The notes: generated from the letters alone by a model not told the origin. Positions 42,080 through 51,489 are shown, counted from the first letter of the stretch. The stretch: DNA of 64,000 nucleotides from Paenibacillus sp. J23TS9 (GCF_018403225.1 NZ_BOSG01000001.1:1054001-1118000), one strand, 5' to 3'. Made by a program: numbers and translations.

Positions 42080-43512
42080 AGGTATTATTTGCTGCCGCAG
42101 AATCGGTACCATTCATCAAGACAGGAGGGCTCGCCGACGTTATCGGCGCCCTGCCACAGGCTTTATACCGCAGTGGGGTTGATGTCCGTGTCGTGCTGCC
42201 CAAATATCGCGGAATTCCGGAGAAATATCGCAATCAAATGGAGCATTTGGGTGAAATTTATGTTCCGGTTGGCTGGCGCAGCCAATATTGCGGTATAGAA
42301 AAGCTGATGTATGATGGTATTACTTATTATTTTGTGGATAATGAATTCTACTTTGGCCGTGATGCTGTATACGGCTATGGGGATGACGGTGAACGCTTTG
42401 CCTTTTTTAACCGGGCGGTGCTGAAGCTGTTGAAAACTATAGACTTTCAGCCGGATGTCATCCATTGCCATGATTGGCATGCGGCGCTCATTCCAGTGCT
42501 GCTCAATGCACACTACCGTCATGATCTTTTTTATTATGAAATCCGGACTGTTTTCACGATACATAATTTACTGTATCAAGGCATTTTTCCGTTTAATGTC
42601 CTCGGTGAGCTTCTAGGTCTGGATCATCGGTTTTTCACTGCGGACGGCCTCGAATACTACGGAAATGTCAATTTCATGAAAGGCGGTATCGTGTATTCGG
42701 ATCATGTCACGACCGTCAGTCCAACTTACGCAAACGAGATCCAGACGGCTCATTACGGATACGGACTGGAAGGGCTCCTGTATTCACTTGGTCCCAAGCT
42801 AAGTGGTATTGTGAACGGGATAGACACCAAAAGCTATAACCCGGCGACTGATCCTCATATTGCACTCAAATACCGGTCAAGCCTTTCCAAGAAAAGAGAA
42901 AATAAGAAGTTGTTGCAAGAAGAACTTAACCTTCCGGTATCAGCCGATATCCCGATGATTGCGATGGTGACACGGATGGTGGATTCCAAAGGGTTGGATT
43001 TGGTTGTACGAGTTTTGGATGAGCTGCTGACAAATGATGATATGCAGTTTGTGATTCTGGGTACGGGGGATGGACAATATGAGCATTGGTTCAGGGAAGC
43101 CGGACAGCGTCATCCGCAAAAGATGTCTGCCCAGATCACTTTTAGTGAGGCGCTCTCCAGGAAAATATACGCTTCAAGTGATTTATTCCTGATGCCGTCC
43201 AATTTTGAGCCCTGCGGGATCAGCCAGCTGCTTGCCCTGAGATATGGCAGTATTCCTGTGGTCAGGGAGACCGGCGGACTTAATGACACCGTTCATGCCT
43301 ATAATGAATTTACGGGGCAAGGGAATGGCTTCACTTTCACGAACATCAATGCTCATGATATGATGCATACTGTTCGCCGTGCTGTTGCCTTTTATCATCA
43401 GCCAGAGCATTGGAATAAAATTGTGAAGAATGCAACTAGCGGGGATTATAGCTGGAACGTATCTGCCAAGGAGTACAGTGATATTTACGAGCAGGTTACA
43501 GGTAAAAATTAA
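42076..43512 (+). CDS. glgA: Glycogen synthase
   Basis: 478-aa GT5 enzyme that elongates alpha-1,4-glucan from ADP-glucose. The N-terminal KTGGLADVIGALPQAL motif binds ADP-glucose. VIHCHDWHAALIP, IHNLLYQG and the C-terminal LMPSNFEPCGISQLLALRYG with VRETGGLNDTV are canonical. ATG 42076 overlaps the stop of glgB (ATGA), so the two are translationally coupled. The transcript ends at the strong terminator at 43528. Confidence 0.96.
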   Translation: MKVLFAAAESVPFIKTGGLADVIGALPQALYRSGVDVRVVLPKYRGIPEKYRNQMEHLGEIYVPVGWRSQYCGIEKLMYDGITYYFVDNEFYFGRDAVYGYGDDGERFAFFNRAVLKLLKTIDFQPDVIHCHDWHAALIPVLLNAHYRHDLFYYEIRTVFTIHNLLYQGIFPFNVLGELLGLDHRFFTADGLEYYGNVNFMKGGIVYSDHVTTVSPTYANEIQTAHYGYGLEGLLYSLGPKLSGIVNGIDTKSYNPATDPHIALKYRSSLSKKRENKKLLQEELNLPVSADIPMIAMVTRMVDSKGLDLVVRVLDELLTNDDMQFVILGTGDGQYEHWFREAGQRHPQKMSAQITFSEALSRKIYASSDLFLMPSNFEPCGISQLLALRYGSIPVVRETGGLNDTVHAYNEFTGQGNGFTFTNINAHDMMHTVRRAVAFYHQPEHWNKIVKNATSGDYSWNVSAKEYSDIYEQVTGKN

Positions 43513-43527
43513 AAATGTCTCTCGGTG

Positions 43528-43578
43528 AAAAAGGAGCATTCCAGGTCTTTTGAAAAGACCCTAGGAATGCTCCTTTTT
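43528..43578. terminator. Bidirectional terminator (glgA / GH13 gene)
   Basis: AAAAAGGAGCATTCC (43528-43542) pairs with GGAATGCTCCTTTTT (43564-43578). An inner GGTCTTTT/AAAAGACC stem makes the hairpin nearly continuous. It lies between convergent genes. Confidence 0.95.
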
Positions 43579-43593
43579 ATGTGTGCAGCTAGC

Positions 43594-45342
43594 CTATTTG
43601 GTAATATTCCGATATAAAATCCGATAACCGAATGGATCCAGAGTTACATTCATCATTCCATCCGCTGGTTTGACTTTCTCATTCGTTAGAGCATCGCGCC
43701 AATCCGAAGTGACCATTGGATGGGAGAGCGTTTGTTTTTGATTTGTATTGTTCATCCAGATGGTGAAGTGAATGGAGTCATCTGCACGTTCATAAATGAT
43801 GCACGGGTTGCCCTGATCCGCTTTCAGGAACCGGAATCTGCCTTCACGCAGCGCTTTATGAGTCTTGCGCAGATTGATCATCATTTTATAGAAATCATAA
43901 AGCTCGCGATCCTGTTTATTCGGATCCCAAATCATACACTTGCGGCAATCCGGATCGCCATTACCTGTGATGCCGACTTCATCGCCATAGTAAATACAAG
44001 GCGTTCCCATATACGTAAAGAGGAATACGACGGACAATTTCAGCTTCCGCTTATCGCCGCCAACTCGCGTCAGAAGGCGTGGTGTATCGTGGCTGCACAG
44101 CATGTTAAATACAACTTCGTTAGTCTGCTGCGGATAACGCATGAGAAGCGAGCTCATACGATCTGAGAATGTGGCTCCGTCCATGCCGCCATTAAAGAAT
44201 TCGAGCACCTTGTCAGCAAACGGGTAATTCATAACCGAATCAAATTGATCACCGACAAGCCAGGAAAGCGAGTCACTCCACACTTCACCCACGATATAAG
44301 CTTCCGGATTCACATTTTTGACGACTTTACGGAAGTCACGCCAGAAATGATGATCGACCTCATTGGCAACATCTAAACGCCATCCGTCGAGTTTTATCTC
44401 CTTAATCCAATACTCCGCCACATCAAGCAGATATTGCTTTACTTCGGGGTTTGCCGTATTGAATTTAGGCATATTTCCATAAAATCCGAAGGTATCATAG
44501 GTGGCAATACCGTTTTCCACACGGGCAGGAAAATGATTGATATGGAACCAATCGGCATATTTTGATTTTTCACCATTTTTGAGGACGTCCTGGAAAGGAG
44601 GGAAGAGCTCACTGCAGTGATTGAACACCGCATCCAGCATCACGCGGATTCCTTTTTCATGACAGACCTCCACCACCTCTTTCAACAACGCATTGTCACC
44701 AAATTGAGGATCGACCTGCTTATAGTCTACGATGTCGTATTTATGATTGGATGGCGATTTGAACAAAGGGGTAAAGTATATCGCATTGATTCCGAGATCC
44801 AGCAGATCGTCCAAATGGTCGAGAACGCCTTTTAAATCGCCACCGAAGAAATTATCGGTTTCAGGCTGACCACCCCATGGCTGCGTTCCTTTTGGATCAT
44901 TCCCAGGATCTCCATTAGCGAACCGCTCGGGAAGTATTTGATAAAAAACAGCATCCTTGGCCCAATCCGGTACCTTAAACACATCGATTTCATGTATGTA
45001 GGGGAATTCATAGTAACCGCCTGTTGGGGCAGGACAATCATGGTAAATTCCGCTGTCCAGCATATAGATCGACTCGGTCCCGGCGGTTACACGGAACGCG
45101 TAGGTTAGTCGTTTGTATTTAGGGAGCACCGAGGCCTCCCAAAAATCAAACATCTCGTCGGATGCTGCTTTTTCCATTGTAATTTCAAAGTAGGTCGAGT
45201 CCCAGTCGTATTTATCACCGGTCATGGCGACAACGGTATCCACGTCGTTTTTTTTGGTGCGGACACGCAGGTGAATGGTACGTGGATCGTATGCATAGGC
45301 CCACTTGTCACGGGGCACATGATAAAGAGCTTCGAGCAGCAT
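43594..45342 (-). CDS. GH13 neopullulanase/cyclomaltodextrinase-type amylase
   Basis: 582-aa cytoplasmic alpha-amylase-family enzyme of the GH13_20 type, which carries an N-terminal CBM34 domain (about 1-125) used for dimerisation. Barrel motifs: VFYQILPERFANGDPGND, VMLDAVFNH, the nucleophile in DGWRLDVANE, the acid Glu in IVGEVWS and MLCSHDTPRLL. Such enzymes hydrolyse cyclodextrins, pullulan or maltodextrins. No signal peptide is seen, consistent with intracellular maltodextrin or glycogen breakdown next to the glg genes. ATG 45342 follows GGAGGT. Confidence 0.92.
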   Translation of the reverse strand: MLLEALYHVPRDKWAYAYDPRTIHLRVRTKKNDVDTVVAMTGDKYDWDSTYFEITMEKAASDEMFDFWEASVLPKYKRLTYAFRVTAGTESIYMLDSGIYHDCPAPTGGYYEFPYIHEIDVFKVPDWAKDAVFYQILPERFANGDPGNDPKGTQPWGGQPETDNFFGGDLKGVLDHLDDLLDLGINAIYFTPLFKSPSNHKYDIVDYKQVDPQFGDNALLKEVVEVCHEKGIRVMLDAVFNHCSELFPPFQDVLKNGEKSKYADWFHINHFPARVENGIATYDTFGFYGNMPKFNTANPEVKQYLLDVAEYWIKEIKLDGWRLDVANEVDHHFWRDFRKVVKNVNPEAYIVGEVWSDSLSWLVGDQFDSVMNYPFADKVLEFFNGGMDGATFSDRMSSLLMRYPQQTNEVVFNMLCSHDTPRLLTRVGGDKRKLKLSVVFLFTYMGTPCIYYGDEVGITGNGDPDCRKCMIWDPNKQDRELYDFYKMMINLRKTHKALREGRFRFLKADQGNPCIIYERADDSIHFTIWMNNTNQKQTLSHPMVTSDWRDALTNEKVKPADGMMNVTLDPFGYRILYRNITK

Positions 45343-45943
45343 GACTACACCTCCAGTTTATTTCTAGCTATTTAATAACCGAGAATCCGGAATAATGAAC
45401 CATAGCCGAATGCTTTTATATTGTATTTATTATGTGCAGATGATGGACACATCATTGCTCTAGCTGTTATGTTAAGCGCAATAAGGTCTTGTGGATTTAT
45501 AAAAATACATAAATGAATGAAAATAAACGTTAAAAATCATTGAAATCTGGGTTATAACATGTAGGCAGAATAATTGTACGTTCTAAAACAAGGTATTAAA
45601 TGGAAAAAAACAATGTATATCCCGAGTTGCATTCATTGTTTTATTAATGAGGAGCAATACTCGATATATATATTTATAACTGAAACTTTTCAAGCAACAA
45701 TCCTTCCAAAAGCCCGTACCAACAGTACTTTCGATTATTAACCAACGGATTATAATAATGCTCGAGTAATGTTCCGATTTACAAATTATTGAAAATGAAT
45801 GTATTTGTATGAAAATTACATTGCATAATCATGCAGACTGTTGTACTATAAAACATGTTTTCCATTGGCTGATGACGATCAGTCAACATGCTCATACTAT
45901 GGCTAATACAACTTACGAAGAATGTGAACAGGAGAGATAGATC
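45343..45943. other. Large intergenic region upstream of the arginine transporter
   Basis: 601 bp with no gene I can support. Left part: the leader of the GH13 gene. At 45607-45642 a hairpin AAAACAATG/CATTGTTTT with a long loop may be a weak terminator. The right end carries two ARG-box-like palindromes and the presumed artP promoter. The middle is AT-rich without recognisable RNA motifs; I checked for a T-box and saw none. Confidence 0.6.
45800..45835 (+). promoter_or_regulatory. Pair of ARG-box-like operators upstream of artP
   Basis: TGCATAATCATGCA (45822-45835) fits the ArgR/AhrC consensus TGMATWWWWATKCA except for one C in the spacer. A weaker copy, TGTATTTGTATGAA (45800-45813), is centred 22 bp upstream, close to the spacing of paired ARG boxes. 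The strong box overlaps a possible -35 (TTGCAT 45821-45826) placed 17 bp before TACTAT (45844-45849). Confidence 0.55.
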
Positions 45944-46756
45944 ATGAAAAAATGGGGTATTTTAACGGCATGTTTGTTGCTGACAGGAAGCTTGCTTGCA
46001 GGCTGTGGAGATAAAAATTCAGATCAGGCGTCCGTTTCAGATAATGGGGGAAGCAAGACAGAAGCGAAAACAATTGTACTCGGGACAAGCGCCGATTTTC
46101 CTCCTTATGAATTTCATAAAATGGTCGGTGGCAAAGACCAGATTGTAGGTTTCGATATTGAGATCGCCAAGCAGATCGCAGCCGATATGGGAGCGAATCT
46201 GGAAGTTAAGGACATGGATTTTAAAGCTTTGCTCAGCGAATTATCGAGTGGACGTGTGGACTTTGTCATCTCGGGTATGACACCGGATGAGAATCGCAAG
46301 AAGGAAGTGGATTTCTCCAATAACTATTACAAAGCCGAGCAGGCTGTTGTGATAAGAGATAAGGATAAGGATAAATATTCTACGATGAAATCGCTCGAGG
46401 GCGTATCGTTTGGGATTCAAACAGGTTCCATTCAAGAGGATATTGCGAAGACAATTCCCAATGCGAAAATTACCGGTCTCAGTAAAATTAACGACATCAT
46501 CATGCAGCTTAATTCTGGACGAGTTGATGCATCGATCATGGAAAAACCGGTTGCCGAAGCCTTTTTGAAAAATGTTAAAGGTCTCGCCATCGCTGATGCG
46601 GTCCCTGATTATAAGGAAGACGGCTACGCAATTGGTGTTAAAAAAGGCAACACGGAGCTGGTTGATCATATCAACAAAACGTTGGACCGCTTGAAATCAG
46701 AGAAAAAAATAGAACAATTTGTATCTGAAGCCAGTGATCTTGCTGCTCAAAAATAA
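45944..46756 (+). CDS. artP: Arginine-type ABC transporter substrate-binding lipoprotein, ArtP-like
   Basis: 270-aa lipoprotein with lipobox LLAGC (Cys21) and an amino-acid-binding domain of the SBP_bac_3 family: IVLGTSADFPPYEF, IVGFDIEIAKQIAADMG, DMDFKALLSELSSGRVDFVISGMT and FGIQTGSIQED. The wording is close to Bacillus subtilis ArtP (arginine), so arginine or another basic amino acid is the likely ligand. ARG-box-like operators upstream agree. An intrinsic terminator follows the gene, so it is probably made in excess over the membrane components. Confidence 0.85.
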   Translation: MKKWGILTACLLLTGSLLAGCGDKNSDQASVSDNGGSKTEAKTIVLGTSADFPPYEFHKMVGGKDQIVGFDIEIAKQIAADMGANLEVKDMDFKALLSELSSGRVDFVISGMTPDENRKKEVDFSNNYYKAEQAVVIRDKDKDKYSTMKSLEGVSFGIQTGSIQEDIAKTIPNAKITGLSKINDIIMQLNSGRVDASIMEKPVAEAFLKNVKGLAIADAVPDYKEDGYAIGVKKGNTELVDHINKTLDRLKSEKKIEQFVSEASDLAAQK

Positions 46757-46777
46757 GTAATGTTGCGATTACAGAAA

Positions 46778-46807
46778 AAATAGCGGATGAGCGTTCGCTA
46801 TTTTTTT
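46778..46807 (+). terminator. Intercistronic terminator between artP and artQ
   Basis: AATAGCG (46779-46785) and CGCTATT (46796-46802) with a 10-nt loop and a run of seven T residues. It lies inside the operon, before the permease gene, and would reduce read-through. Confidence 0.75.
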
Positions 46808-46841
46808 GATTGCAACACTAGAAGGAGGATGTAACTATTTC

Positions 46842-47501
46842 ATGAATATATTTGAAACGTTCTGGGAATACCGGTCTTACTTTGGCCATGGCATCCAGTA
46901 TACATTGCTGCTTGCAGCGATCGGGGTCGTTTGCGGGTTTATCCTTGGCTTGCTTGTTTCCATGCTGCGGATGTCCCGATTCTGGCTGCCGCGGTTTCTG
47001 GGTACGGTATGGGTAGAATTCCTTAGAGGTACCCCTATGCTGGTGCAGCTCTTTATCATCCATTACGGTCTCGTATCGTTCGGGATCAAATTAACAGCTA
47101 TTGAATCCGGCGCCATTACTCTCTCGATTAACAGCTCCGCTTATCTGGCTGAAACATTCCGTGCCGGCATTCAGGGTGTGGACAGGGGACAGGCTGAGGC
47201 AGCGCGTTCTTTGGGAATGAGCAAAGGAATGACGATGAGATATATTGTTCTTCCGCAGGCGGTGAAAAGCGTGTTGCCGGCTATCGGGAATGAATTTATT
47301 ACGATTATAAAAGAATCTTCGATCGTATCTTTTATCGGCGTCACTGATCTGATGTACCAGGCACAGGCCGTTACCACCATTACCTATGAATCACTCAAGC
47401 CGCTTCTGATTATCGCAGCTATTTATTTCGTGATGACCTTTACATTGTCCAAGCTGCTTGGTTTGTTCGAAAGGAGGTTAAGTACGGATGATCACCGTTA
47501 A
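46842..47501 (+). CDS. artQ: Amino acid ABC transporter permease, ArtQ-like
   Basis: 219-aa HisM/GlnP-type permease with about five transmembrane helices. The N-terminal [20 protein letters not shown] and the cytoplasmic EAA loop [24 protein letters not shown] are characteristic. It forms the membrane pore with ArtR as ATPase. ATG 46842 follows AAGGAGG; an earlier in-frame start overlaps the intercistronic terminator. It overlaps artR by 14 nt. Confidence 0.88.
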   Translation: MNIFETFWEYRSYFGHGIQYTLLLAAIGVVCGFILGLLVSMLRMSRFWLPRFLGTVWVEFLRGTPMLVQLFIIHYGLVSFGIKLTAIESGAITLSINSSAYLAETFRAGIQGVDRGQAEAARSLGMSKGMTMRYIVLPQAVKSVLPAIGNEFITIIKESSIVSFIGVTDLMYQAQAVTTITYESLKPLLIIAAIYFVMTFTLSKLLGLFERRLSTDDHR

Positions 47502-48210
47502 GGATCTGCACAAGTCGTTTGGAAAGCTTAATATCCTAAAAGGCGTGAATATTGAGATCGCCAAAGGGGAAGTTGTTGTTGTCATCGGTCCCAGCGGATC
47601 GGGAAAAAGTACATTCCTGAGATGCCTCAACATGCTTGAAACTCCGACAAGCGGAGAGATTGCGTTTGAAGGTGATTCCATTACGGATAAAAAGCATAAT
47701 ATCAACCTGACACGCGAAAAAATGGGGATGGTATTTCAGCAATTCAATTTGTTTCCGCATAAGACGGTTCTTCAAAATATTATGCTTGCCCCTGTAAAGG
47801 TGAAGAAAATGCCGCAGCCGGAAGCTGAGAAAATCGCTCTCGATCTCCTGCAGACGGTCGGACTTGCGGATAAGAAGGATGCGTACCCGTCGCAGCTGTC
47901 CGGGGGACAGAAACAGCGTATCGCCATTGCCCGCGCGCTGGCCATGCAGCCGCATGTCATGCTGTTTGACGAGCCTACATCTGCGCTCGACCCTGAGATG
48001 GTGGGTGAGGTGCTGGAGGTCATGAAGAAGCTCGCAGAAGGCGGCATGACTATGGTGATCGTAACCCATGAGATGGGTTTTGCCAGAGAGGTCGGTGACC
48101 GTATTGTATTCATGGATGACGGTCAGATCATGGAAGAAGGTACTCCATCTGAGGTATTTGGTAATCCGAAAAATAGCCGTACCAAAGATTTTCTTAGCAA
48201 AGTACTCTGA
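47488..48210 (+). CDS. artR: Amino acid ABC transporter ATP-binding protein, ArtR-like
   Basis: 240-aa ATPase of the polar amino acid transporter family (GlnQ/HisP/ArtR). Walker [11 protein letters not shown]-loop [13 protein letters not shown], signature [15 protein letters not shown], Walker [16 protein letters not shown] and H-loop [11 protein letters not shown] are all intact. The start at 47488 overlaps artQ. The operon ends at the terminator at 48241. Confidence 0.92.
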   Translation: MITVKDLHKSFGKLNILKGVNIEIAKGEVVVVIGPSGSGKSTFLRCLNMLETPTSGEIAFEGDSITDKKHNINLTREKMGMVFQQFNLFPHKTVLQNIMLAPVKVKKMPQPEAEKIALDLLQTVGLADKKDAYPSQLSGGQKQRIAIARALAMQPHVMLFDEPTSALDPEMVGEVLEVMKKLAEGGMTMVIVTHEMGFAREVGDRIVFMDDGQIMEEGTPSEVFGNPKNSRTKDFLSKVL

Positions 48211-48240
48211 TGACTTATGACTCGAATGCTTCATATAAAA

Positions 48241-48279
48241 AGCTCCGCTGCAGGATTACATCTGAGCGGAGCTTTTTTT
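48241..48279 (+). terminator. Intrinsic terminator of artPQR
   Basis: AGCTCCGCT (48241-48249) pairs with AGCGGAGCT (48265-48273), then a T run. Confidence 0.93.
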
Positions 48280-48504
48280 AATGGAAAGATATAGAAAGAA
48301 ATATAATGAAGATTTCAATTTAAGTTTACATAATATTGATGATGTTAACTAAATGAAAAAAATGTAATCATTTATTTTGATGAGATCTTGTTTTTTCTAG
48401 AGGTTTTAATAACAATCTTCGGCTGATAGAGGAAGTTAGACCTTGAATAGTTGCAGTATGGTAACATTTTCAAGCGCACAGGTTACAAAATTGTGATATA
48501 TTGA
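48280..48504. other. AT-rich intergenic stretch before the riboswitch
   Basis: About 225 bp of AT-rich sequence with no gene. A TATATT (48497-48502) fits a -10 for the riboswitch transcript, which would start near 48509. No good -35 matches it. Confidence 0.4.
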
Positions 48505-48645
48505 GTAAGCCAAAACTTTGGAATGCAAAGTGCGGGGGAAAATTTTTACCGTGAAAGACTATTGTCACTCGGGGTGAATCGTTATTGTAACGTAGGGTTG
48601 TCTCCTCAATCCGAACCCGACAGCTAACCTCGCAGGCATCGATGA
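48505..48645 (+). promoter_or_regulatory. c-di-AMP riboswitch (ydaO/yuaA type)
   Basis: Conserved blocks of the ydaO-yuaA aptamer are present in order: GCGGGGGA (48532-48539), CGGGGTGAATC (48570-48580), GTAGGG (48592-48597) and CCCGACAGCTAACCTCGCAG (48617-48636), as in the Bacillus and Thermoanaerobacter ydaO RNAs. It precedes a secreted LysM-3D cell wall protein, a classic target of this class, which turns expression off when c-di-AMP is high. Only about 15 nt separate the aptamer from the AAGGAGG at 48650, and no terminator hairpin is seen between them, so control is probably at translation. Confidence 0.9.
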
Positions 48646-48660
48646 TTTTAAGGAGGAACT

Positions 48661-49323
48661 ATGAAGAAGAGATTTAAGAAAGTTAAAATTTTTGCAGCAG
48701 CATTGGGCATTACCTTGACTGTACAAGCCGTACCTATTCACGCGGACTCTGTACATGTAACCAAAGAAGGCGACACTTACTACACGCTATCGAAACAATT
48801 AGGCGTGAATATGAATCAGCTGATGAATGCAAATCCTAACGTACAAGCGACGAACATCTATGAAGGCATTAAGCTGAATATTCCGGGTGACAACACAATG
48901 AAGGCATATGCGGATGCGGATTCTGCATCAACGATCACAACCGCGTCTCTGAATGTGAATTCGGATCAAAAAGTCGTAGAAGCATGGGGAAAAACCTTTA
49001 CTTATAATAAAACGCTTAACGTGAAAGCAACGGCATATTCTGCAGCTGCAAGCGAGAATGGAAAATGGGGTGCGGTTGATTACTTCGGTAATCCGCTTGA
49101 ACTCGGTACAATCGCAGTAGACCCATCCATTATCCCGCTTGGCACAAAGGTGCTTGTCACAGGACATAACTTCGAAGGTCTTCCTAAAAAAGCTTTTGTA
49201 GCTACGGCCAGAGATACTGGCAGTGCCATTAAAGGGAACCGTATTGATATCTTTGTTCCGGGCAGCCCGCAATCCGTCAGCGAATTTGGTTTCCAGGACG
49301 TTCAACTATACTTCATTAAATAG
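48661..49323 (+). CDS. Secreted LysM and 3D-domain cell wall protein (YocH-like)
   Basis: 220 aa. A signal peptide (MKKRFKKVKIF, hydrophobic core, cleavage near AVPIHADS) is followed by one LysM domain (HVTKEGDTYYTLSKQLGV, about 31-76), a linker, and a C-terminal 3D domain (about 118-220) with the three Asp motifs AVDPSIIPLGTKV, ATARDTG and NRIDIFV. The 3D domain has the double-psi barrel fold of MltA/Rpf-type muralytic enzymes; YocH and YabE of Bacillus are relatives. It is expressed under the c-di-AMP riboswitch upstream, linking wall turnover to turgor/K+ signalling. AAGGAGG lies 4 nt before ATG. Confidence 0.93.
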   Translation: MKKRFKKVKIFAAALGITLTVQAVPIHADSVHVTKEGDTYYTLSKQLGVNMNQLMNANPNVQATNIYEGIKLNIPGDNTMKAYADADSASTITTASLNVNSDQKVVEAWGKTFTYNKTLNVKATAYSAAASENGKWGAVDYFGNPLELGTIAVDPSIIPLGTKVLVTGHNFEGLPKKAFVATARDTGSAIKGNRIDIFVPGSPQSVSEFGFQDVQLYFIK

Positions 49324-49377
49324 TAGTATCGTTTTTTACTGACATAATGATATATACCCTATTTCGCTTTTACGCAA

Positions 49378-49425
49378 ACAAGCAGCTCTTACCATTTGCA
49401 AAAATGGAGAGCTGCTTGTTTTTTA
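49378..49425. terminator. Bidirectional terminator
   Basis: ACAAGCAGCTCT (49378-49389) pairs with AGAGCTGCTTGT (49408-49419), with an inner CCATTT/AAATGG stem, then TTTTTTATTT. It lies between convergent genes. Confidence 0.9.
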
Positions 49426-50244
49426 TTTGTCCTTTTGAACTTTTAGCAGTTTGGGTAAAGTCACAAAAGTATATCCTTTTTTCTTTAGTTCGCGGATGAT
49501 TTCCGGTAAGGCTCCGATCGTTCCGGATAAGTCCGAAGAGCTGCCCCCTCCGGCATGCTGAAGAATGATGGAGCCCTGCCCGGCTGTGGTCATTACGTTT
49601 CTTTTCACAGCCTCTTTGCTGATGCCTTTCCAGTCCAAGGAATCGACATTCCAGTTGACGATTTTATATCCCTCGCGTTTGGCCCAGCGCAGCTGGTTCT
49701 CCGTAATATCACCATAGGGAGGACGGATCAATTTAGGTTTATAGCCGGTAATGCCATACAGGATTTTCTCTGTCCGGATGATTTGATCCATATATTCGGC
49801 CATCGTCAGCTTATGGAACTGTGGATGGTTATAGGAATGATTCCCGATGACATGTCCTTCCCGTACAATTCTGGCTACCAGGTCAGGATGCTTTCTGGCC
49901 CGGCTGCCTACAACGAAGAACGTGGCCTTTACTCCATTCTGGGACAATATCTTTAGAATTTGCGGAGTAAAACGGGGATCAGGAACATCATCAAAGGTCA
50001 ATGCGATCTGTTTGATATGGGGACCGTGAATTTTGAAAGTATCAGGGTATTTCTTGATAAGCTGCCCCAGGGTTAAAATCTGTTTTTCCTGACGTGTTTC
50101 CTTTCGTTCATGACTGCTTGTTTCTTGTATTGAATTGGAAGAGGCCGGATCTTCCAGCTGGGCCGCATTAAGAGCGGCTTCAGGCCAAAGCAGGCTGATA
50201 AGAAGCATAGCAGCGCAGGCTTTAACGAGTCGGGTATTTATCAT
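49423..50244 (-). CDS. Secreted polysaccharide deacetylase (NodB domain)
   Basis: 273 aa with an N-terminal signal peptide or anchor (LVKACAAMLLISLLWPEAALNA) and a polar linker to about residue 60, then a CE4 NodB domain. Motifs: IALTFDDVPDP (catalytic base Asp and metal Asp), GNHSYNHPQF (metal His pair), RPPYGDIT, NVDSLDWKG and SIILQHAGG. It would remove acetyl groups from peptidoglycan or a related N-acetylglucosamine polymer outside the membrane. It stands alone. GGAAAGGAG lies upstream of ATG. Confidence 0.92.
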   Translation of the reverse strand: MINTRLVKACAAMLLISLLWPEAALNAAQLEDPASSNSIQETSSHERKETRQEKQILTLGQLIKKYPDTFKIHGPHIKQIALTFDDVPDPRFTPQILKILSQNGVKATFFVVGSRARKHPDLVARIVREGHVIGNHSYNHPQFHKLTMAEYMDQIIRTEKILYGITGYKPKLIRPPYGDITENQLRWAKREGYKIVNWNVDSLDWKGISKEAVKRNVMTTAGQGSIILQHAGGGSSSDLSGTIGALPEIIRELKKKGYTFVTLPKLLKVQKDK

Positions 50245-50451
50245 CGGTTGCGGCTCCTTTCCCCGGTATTGCTGTCAGCAATTGTGATTGTCTATACTGT
50301 TATGTCCCGAATTGGAAAGAATTATGATGGTTTTTCAAAATAGCCCACATTTCCATAATTACTCCGAAAACGTGTATAATAAATGTGTTTCATATGAACC
50401 GTTTCAACATACGGACTTCAAATATAAGCTTACTGAAAGGAGACAAAAAGC

Positions 50452-51474
50452 ATGGCGGATTTATTCACACCCTATGTATTAAAGGGATTATCTTTGAAGA
50501 ACCGAATTGTAATGCCTCCTATGTGCCAATACTCGGTGCAAGCGCAGGATGGAATCCCGAACAACTGGCATTTTGTGCATTATGTTTCCCGGGCGGTGGG
50601 CGGCACAGGGCTGATCATTGTGGAAATGACGGCTATTCATCCGGATGGACGTATTACGAATCAGGATACAGGGATCTGGAGCGATGAGCACATCCCCGCA
50701 TACCGCAAAATTGTGGACGAGATACATACCCATGGAACACGAATTGGCATTCAGTTAGGACATGCCGGACGCAAGGCGGAGGATGCTAATCCGCCGGTAG
50801 CTCCGTCAGCCATTCGGTTCGATGAAAAATATAAAACACCTCGCGCTCTTACTACCGAAGAGGTAGAAGAAATGGTGCGGGCATACAAAGAAGCGGCAAG
50901 AAGGGCAGTTGAAGCCGGGTTTGATACGATAGAAATTCATGGAGCGCACGGATACCTGATCCACCAATTCCATTCACCAATTACCAACCGTCGCGATGAT
51001 GTTTACGGTCAGGATTTGCCACTCTTTGGCGTAGAAGTAACAAGGGCGGTCAGGGAGGTTGTGCCTGAGGATATGCCGGTCATTATGCGGGTTTCGGCCA
51101 AAGAATATGTGGACGGCGGTTATGACGTAGATTATATTACAGAAGTCTGCCGGCGTTACCAGGAGGCAGGCGTGGATGTGTTTCATGTCTCTTCCGGCGG
51201 TGAAGGGCATATTGGCGCCAACGGAGGACCGAAAGCTGGGGCGGGTTATCAAGTGGAGCTGGCAGAGCATATCAAAGACAAGCTGGATGTACCTGTTATC
51301 GCAGTAGGACGTCTAGATGACTTTGAAGTCGCGCAAAACGTGGTGCTGGATGGTAAAGCGGATTTGGTGGCTGTAGGCAGGGGAATGTTGAAAGATCCTT
51401 ACTGGGCGCTGCATGCATCTCAAGCGCTTCAAGGTGATGGAAAAATACCGAAGCAGTATTTACGGGGCTTTTAA
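50452..51474 (+). CDS. namA: NADPH dehydrogenase of the old yellow enzyme family (YqjM-like)
   Basis: 340-aa FMN enzyme. The thermophilic-like/YqjM subclass is marked by the N-terminal MPPMCQYSVQ with Cys25 (redox-tuning Cys26 in YqjM). QLGHAGRKA, EIHGAHGYLIHQFHSPITNRR (His pair for substrate), VRVSAKEYVDGG and AVGRGMLKDPYW are also present. It reduces activated C=C bonds with NADPH and responds to xenobiotic stress in Bacillus. A perfect -10 TATAAT at 50375-50380 lies upstream with a weak -35. AAGGAG precedes ATG. Confidence 0.95.
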   Translation: MADLFTPYVLKGLSLKNRIVMPPMCQYSVQAQDGIPNNWHFVHYVSRAVGGTGLIIVEMTAIHPDGRITNQDTGIWSDEHIPAYRKIVDEIHTHGTRIGIQLGHAGRKAEDANPPVAPSAIRFDEKYKTPRALTTEEVEEMVRAYKEAARRAVEAGFDTIEIHGAHGYLIHQFHSPITNRRDDVYGQDLPLFGVEVTRAVREVVPEDMPVIMRVSAKEYVDGGYDVDYITEVCRRYQEAGVDVFHVSSGGEGHIGANGGPKAGAGYQVELAEHIKDKLDVPVIAVGRLDDFEVAQNVVLDGKADLVAVGRGMLKDPYWALHASQALQGDGKIPKQYLRGF

Positions 51475-51489
51475 CATAGGAGTGATAAC

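Noticed and set aside
45343..45943. T-box leader upstream of the amino acid transporter
   Set aside because: No T-box core (GGTGGNACCGCG-like) and no terminator/antiterminator pair just before artP.
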